Assembly (NCBI GenBank): GCA_027035825.1
Contig: JALVTX010000310.1
Location: forward strand, 1 to 15,340
From: Mariprofundaceae bacterium
GTDB taxonomy: Bacteria > Pseudomonadota > Zetaproteobacteria > Mariprofundales > Mariprofundaceae
Direction of reading: 5' to 3'
Length of the DNA: 15,340 nt
In this document: piece by piece, positions 12,730 through 15,340 of the stretch
Layout: the number at the start of each line of letters is the position of its first letter
Numbering within the stretch: the first letter of the stretch is position 1
Notes under the pieces: generated by a model
Told to the model about the DNA's origin: nothing
The model's input: the letters and a program-made list of their open reading frames with translations, nothing else
Database searches by the model: none
Made by a program: the position numbers and the translations under genes

Positions 12730-14841
12730 TCAGCGCGGTGCGAGGTTGCCCAGCGCCTCCAGCAGCGGCCCCAGGTGCTTCTCGTAGCGCCGCCAGCGTT
12801 CCACCGACGAGGTGTAGATGGGCTGGCGCACCTGGGTGATGCTGGCGGTGCGAACGATGCGCCGGGTCTTGTGGAACTCCAGGCAACGGTCGCTCCACTC
12901 CAGGCCGCACCAGTCAATCAGCGCCCGGGCCTGGCCCTCGGTGTCCGCCACCAGCTCCTCGTACTGGATGTCGTAGAACGCGTCCGCCGGCAACACCGCG
13001 CGCCAGTGCTCCATCAGCCGCGCGTAGTCCCGGTAGTAGCGCCCCAGCTCCGCGAGGTCGTAGCTCTGGGGTTGCGCCTTGTGGCCGAAGAGCTTGGTGA
13101 AATTGGACAGGCAGGTGTCCACCGGATTGCGCCGCACATGGATGATTTTGGCGTTGGGCAGCATCAGGTGGATCAGGCCGATGCAGTGGAAGTTGGCGGG
13201 CATCTTGTCCGTGATGCGCCCGGCCGTTGCATGGCGCTCGCGCAGACCCGCCACATAGCGCTCGCCCATGATGGTGAGCTCCGCGCGGGTGATGCCGGCC
13301 AGGCTGCGCGGGTATTCCGAGGGCGCGACGCCCGTGGGGTTGGCGGCGAGATCCAGCAAATCGGGCAGCTCGCCCGCGCCGTGCACGTCCGGATGGCTGG
13401 CGATGATTTGTTCGGTGAGCGTGGTGCCCGAGCGCGGCATGCCAAGCACGAAGATGGGCAGCGGCGAGGGGCAGCCCTCGCCACGCAACTGCTCGATGCG
13501 CTCGCGGGTGAAAAAGGCGATGATCTCGTCCACGTGGCGGGCGTTGGCCTCGGCGCTGTATTCCAGCCGCTTGCGCCGCAGCCGGCAGCCCTCGGCGAAG
13601 TGCGGGAAGGCCTCGTCGTGGCGCTTGAGGTCGTCCAGGCACTTGCCGAGCGCGAAATGCAGCGACATGGCCTTGGTTTCGAGCATGTCGTCGAGCTTGT
13701 CCGCCTCGCGCAACAGGGCCTGGACGTTTTCGTCGTCCTCCGCGGCCTTGACCGCGTGCGCCAGCGCCACGCGGGCGGCGATGCTGTCCGGGTGCAGCTC
13801 CAGGGCGCGGCGGAACTGTTCTTTTGCCTCGTCCATTCGCCCCTGCTCCATCCGCAGGTGCCCCAGCCCCAGCAGCGCGCTTTCCAGTTCCGCGTCCAGT
13901 TCCAGCGCCCGGGCGTAGTCCGCCTCCGCGCGCTCCGGGAAGCCCGATTGGGTGTGGATGTCGCCCATCAGGCAGTGCAGTTCCTGCTTGTCCGGGGCCA
14001 GTTCCAGCGCCCGCGCGGCCAGGCGTTGCGCCTCGTCCAGGTTGCGCTGGCCCAGGTGCAGCCGCGCCAGCCCCTCGTGAGGTTCGTGCGCATCCGGCCG
14101 CAGTTGCATTTCCCGCTGGAACGCGGCCAGCGCCTTGTCTTCCTGCTCCAGCATCAGCCAGGCGAGGCCGATGTTGTGATGCGCGTCGGCGTAGTCCGGG
14201 TGCAGCGCCAGCGCCTGCTGGAGCAGCTCCACGGCCTCTTCCGGCCGTTCCCGCTCGGTGAGCACCGCGCCGAGGTTGTTCATCGCCTCCAGGTATTGCG
14301 GCGCGACGGCCAGCGCCCGGCGGTAGTATTCCTCGGCCTCGTCCAGCCGCTTCTGATTGCGGCGGACGCTGCCCATGTTGTTCAGCGATGGCAGATGATC
14401 GGGCTGCAACGCCAGCGCCCGTTGCTGGCAGGCCTCGGCCTTCTCCATGTCGCCCTTGTCATACCAGGCGATGCCGAGGTTGCCATGGGCCATCGCCAGG
14501 TTCGCATCGAGCGCCACGGCGCGCTCGCCATGCCGGATGGCCTCGTCCAGATGCCCCAGCAGGCGGTGCATCTCGCCCAGGTTGGCATGGTAGAGCGCCG
14601 CGTCTGGTTGCCGCTCCACGGCCTGGCCGAGCAGCCGCGCGCCCATCTCGGTGTTGCCTGCCTGGTGGGCGACGATGCCCAGCAGGTGCAGCGCCGGCGC
14701 ATGCCCGGGCAGCGCTTGCAGCACCTGCCGCAACACCATCTCGGCCTGCTGCAACCGGCCGGCGGCTTGGTGCTGCTCGGCCAGGCGCATGGCCTGTTCC
14801 ACGGTCAGGGCGGTTGGCGCGCCGTCGTTTGGCGTATTCAT
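12730..14841 (-). CDS. TPR-repeat sulfotransferase fusion protein
   Basis: A 703-residue protein. About ten tetratricopeptide repeats fill residues 14-355 (for example HANLGEMHRLLGHLDEAIRHGERA, split by the usual W/L-G-Y-A-F-A-P pattern). A helical linker follows, then a sulfotransferase domain from about 460 to 700. The 5'-phosphosulfate-binding loop LGMPRSGTT is at 466-474, and HVRRNPVDTCLSNF from 568 corresponds to the 3'-phosphate-binding segment. Such enzymes transfer sulfate from PAPS. The TPR part would bind a protein or glycan substrate that cannot be named. The domain resembles bacterial TPR sulfotransferases distantly related to tyrosylprotein sulfotransferases. There is no signal peptide or membrane segment, so it is probably cytoplasmic. 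No Shine-Dalgarno site is visible at ATG 14841. The gene is alone, between two clusters of the same intergenic repeat. Confidence 0.92.
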   Translation of the reverse strand: MNTPNDGAPTALTVEQAMRLAEQHQAAGRLQQAEMVLRQVLQALPGHAPALHLLGIVAHQAGNTEMGARLLGQAVERQPDAALYHANLGEMHRLLGHLDEAIRHGERAVALDANLAMAHGNLGIAWYDKGDMEKAEACQQRALALQPDHLPSLNNMGSVRRNQKRLDEAEEYYRRALAVAPQYLEAMNNLGAVLTERERPEEAVELLQQALALHPDYADAHHNIGLAWLMLEQEDKALAAFQREMQLRPDAHEPHEGLARLHLGQRNLDEAQRLAARALELAPDKQELHCLMGDIHTQSGFPERAEADYARALELDAELESALLGLGHLRMEQGRMDEAKEQFRRALELHPDSIAARVALAHAVKAAEDDENVQALLREADKLDDMLETKAMSLHFALGKCLDDLKRHDEAFPHFAEGCRLRRKRLEYSAEANARHVDEIIAFFTRERIEQLRGEGCPSPLPIFVLGMPRSGTTLTEQIIASHPDVHGAGELPDLLDLAANPTGVAPSEYPRSLAGITRAELTIMGERYVAGLRERHATAGRITDKMPANFHCIGLIHLMLPNAKIIHVRRNPVDTCLSNFTKLFGHKAQPQSYDLAELGRYYRDYARLMEHWRAVLPADAFYDIQYEELVADTEGQARALIDWCGLEWSDRCLEFHKTRRIVRTASITQVRQPIYTSSVERWRRYEKHLGPLLEALGNLAPR

Positions 14842-14931
14842 GCGCGCAACATAGCGGGCGCGGGTGGCGGATTCAACGTGCGACGCGGTCGGATGTCATT
14901 TTCAACCCGTGGAAGCGGCATTTTCTTGCGG

Positions 14932-15198
14932 TTCGCGGCGTGGACGCCGCTCCCACGGGTGGCGATACCATCGGTAGGATGGGCCTCCGGCCCCGAACGA
15001 ATCCGCCGCCCCCACGTTCGCGGTCTGGAGACTGCTCTACATCCTTGATTCGCGGCTTGGAAGCCGCTCCTACAGAGGCGCGATTCTCCCCGGCAGGAGG
15101 GGCCTCCAGGCCCCGAATGAATCCACCGCCCCATGTTCGCGGGCAGAGGCCGCTCCCACACGCGGTGATTTCTCCGGGGTTCGCGGCCGGGAATTCGG
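14932..15198. repeat. Intergenic palindromic repeat cluster, right of the sulfotransferase gene
   Basis: Two tandem copies of a composite A-B-C unit with a period of about 120 bp are followed by a truncated A. The units are A at 14932-14957 and 15049-15073, B at 14971-15000 and 15091-15120, C at 15013-15040 and 15136-15159, and the partial A from 15180. The first A-B-C copy is closely similar to 12604-12713 in the left cluster. No gene is seen in this stretch. Confidence 0.85.
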
Positions 15199-15265
15199 GC
15201 GCTGACTCAAATTGGTCAGGAAAATTGCTAACCAAAGTTAATGGTAATTCACCATCAAACTGGAC

Positions 15266-15340
15266 CTAGATTTTGCCGATATCACTGGCAAGTGTGTTGT
15301 GTAACATGTTGAGAATCAAGGGATACAGGTCTTGATTCCG
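15266..15340 (-). CDS. Possible C-terminus of an unrecognised leftward gene (partial)
   Basis: On the minus strand, from the window edge, 24 codons read RNQDLYPLILNMLHNTLASD then IGKI, ending at TAG (15268-15266). The composition looks like a natural protein end (amphipathic, no low-complexity shadow pattern), and the local base composition is less GC-rich than elsewhere. The rest of the gene lies outside the window, so the frame cannot be verified and no family is recognised. Confidence 0.3.
   Translation of the reverse strand, partial: RNQDLYPLILNMLHNTLASDIGKI
15313..15338. repeat. Short inverted repeat at the right edge
   Basis: GAATCAAG (15313-15320) and CTTGATTC (15331-15338) form a perfect 8-bp inverted repeat with a 10-base loop. 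It lies within the possible partial gene and may be chance. Confidence 0.35.

Noticed and set aside
11738..12910. Minus-strand frame of 390 codons over the lipoprotein 3' end and repeats
   Set aside because: Arg/His/Ala-rich shadow composition, no ribosome binding site, and it crosses an intrinsic terminator and repeat units.
12547..15048. Plus-strand open frame of 833 codons
   Set aside because: It is the antisense shadow of the TPR-sulfotransferase gene. The minus-strand product has clear TPR and PAPS motifs, and this one has none.
12559..15198. CRISPR-like spaced repeats
   Set aside because: The units are different palindromes without unique equal-length spacers, and no cas genes are present.
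15212..15255. Small hairpins (TTGGT/ACCAA and ATGGT/ACCAT)
   Set aside because: Stems of 5 bp without a T tract are too weak to call a terminator or operator.

Overview
The window is GC-rich and reads as a proteobacterial chromosome. MsbA, a DUF374 acyltransferase, a block of argC, a DUF6776-like gene and bactofilin, and an rplM-rpsI operon together suggest a beta- or gammaproteobacterium; the sequence alone does not decide between them. Left half (1-7112), housekeeping: a 5'-truncated msbA and a DUF374 acyltransferase run rightwards (envelope lipid export and acylation). They meet a leftward block: rplM-rpsI with its own strong promoter and intrinsic terminator, then argC, a DUF6776-like membrane coiled-coil protein, a bactofilin, a gamma-class carbonic anhydrase and a short Ppx/GppA phosphatase. 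Several genes in that block overlap by ATGA, so it is probably one operon from argC to ppx.

Middle (7113-9402), a mobile-element scar. A small glycine-zipper lipoprotein gene has its signal peptide and its zipper in different frames, joined exactly at a canonical -1 slippery heptamer. Its present stop codon comes from the left end of an IS630-family element (7456-8577). The transposase of that element carries an in-frame amber codon. The right end of the IS630 element lies inside orfB of an IS3-family element, and that IS3 element lies inside a vapC-type toxin gene. The missing halves of orfB and vapC are nowhere in the window, so a deletion followed the nested insertions. The Phd/YefM-type antitoxin survives intact next to a 33-codon toxin stub.

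Right half (9403-15340), accessory surface and modification genes. A 931-residue lipoprotein of unknown function has a 10-base poly-C tract inside the spacer of its putative promoter, a layout known from phase-variable promoters. It also carries 22 tandem copies of a 15-bp GAGN-type repeat. A leftward TPR-sulfotransferase fusion follows. It sits inside an intergenic repeat array of about 120-bp period, and the array keeps its unit order across the gene. The last 150 bases are less GC-rich and may hold the C-terminus of another leftward gene.

The best candidates for something undescribed are the frameshift-joined lipoprotein, the poly-C/VNTR lipoprotein locus and the sulfotransferase gene embedded in the composite repeat array.
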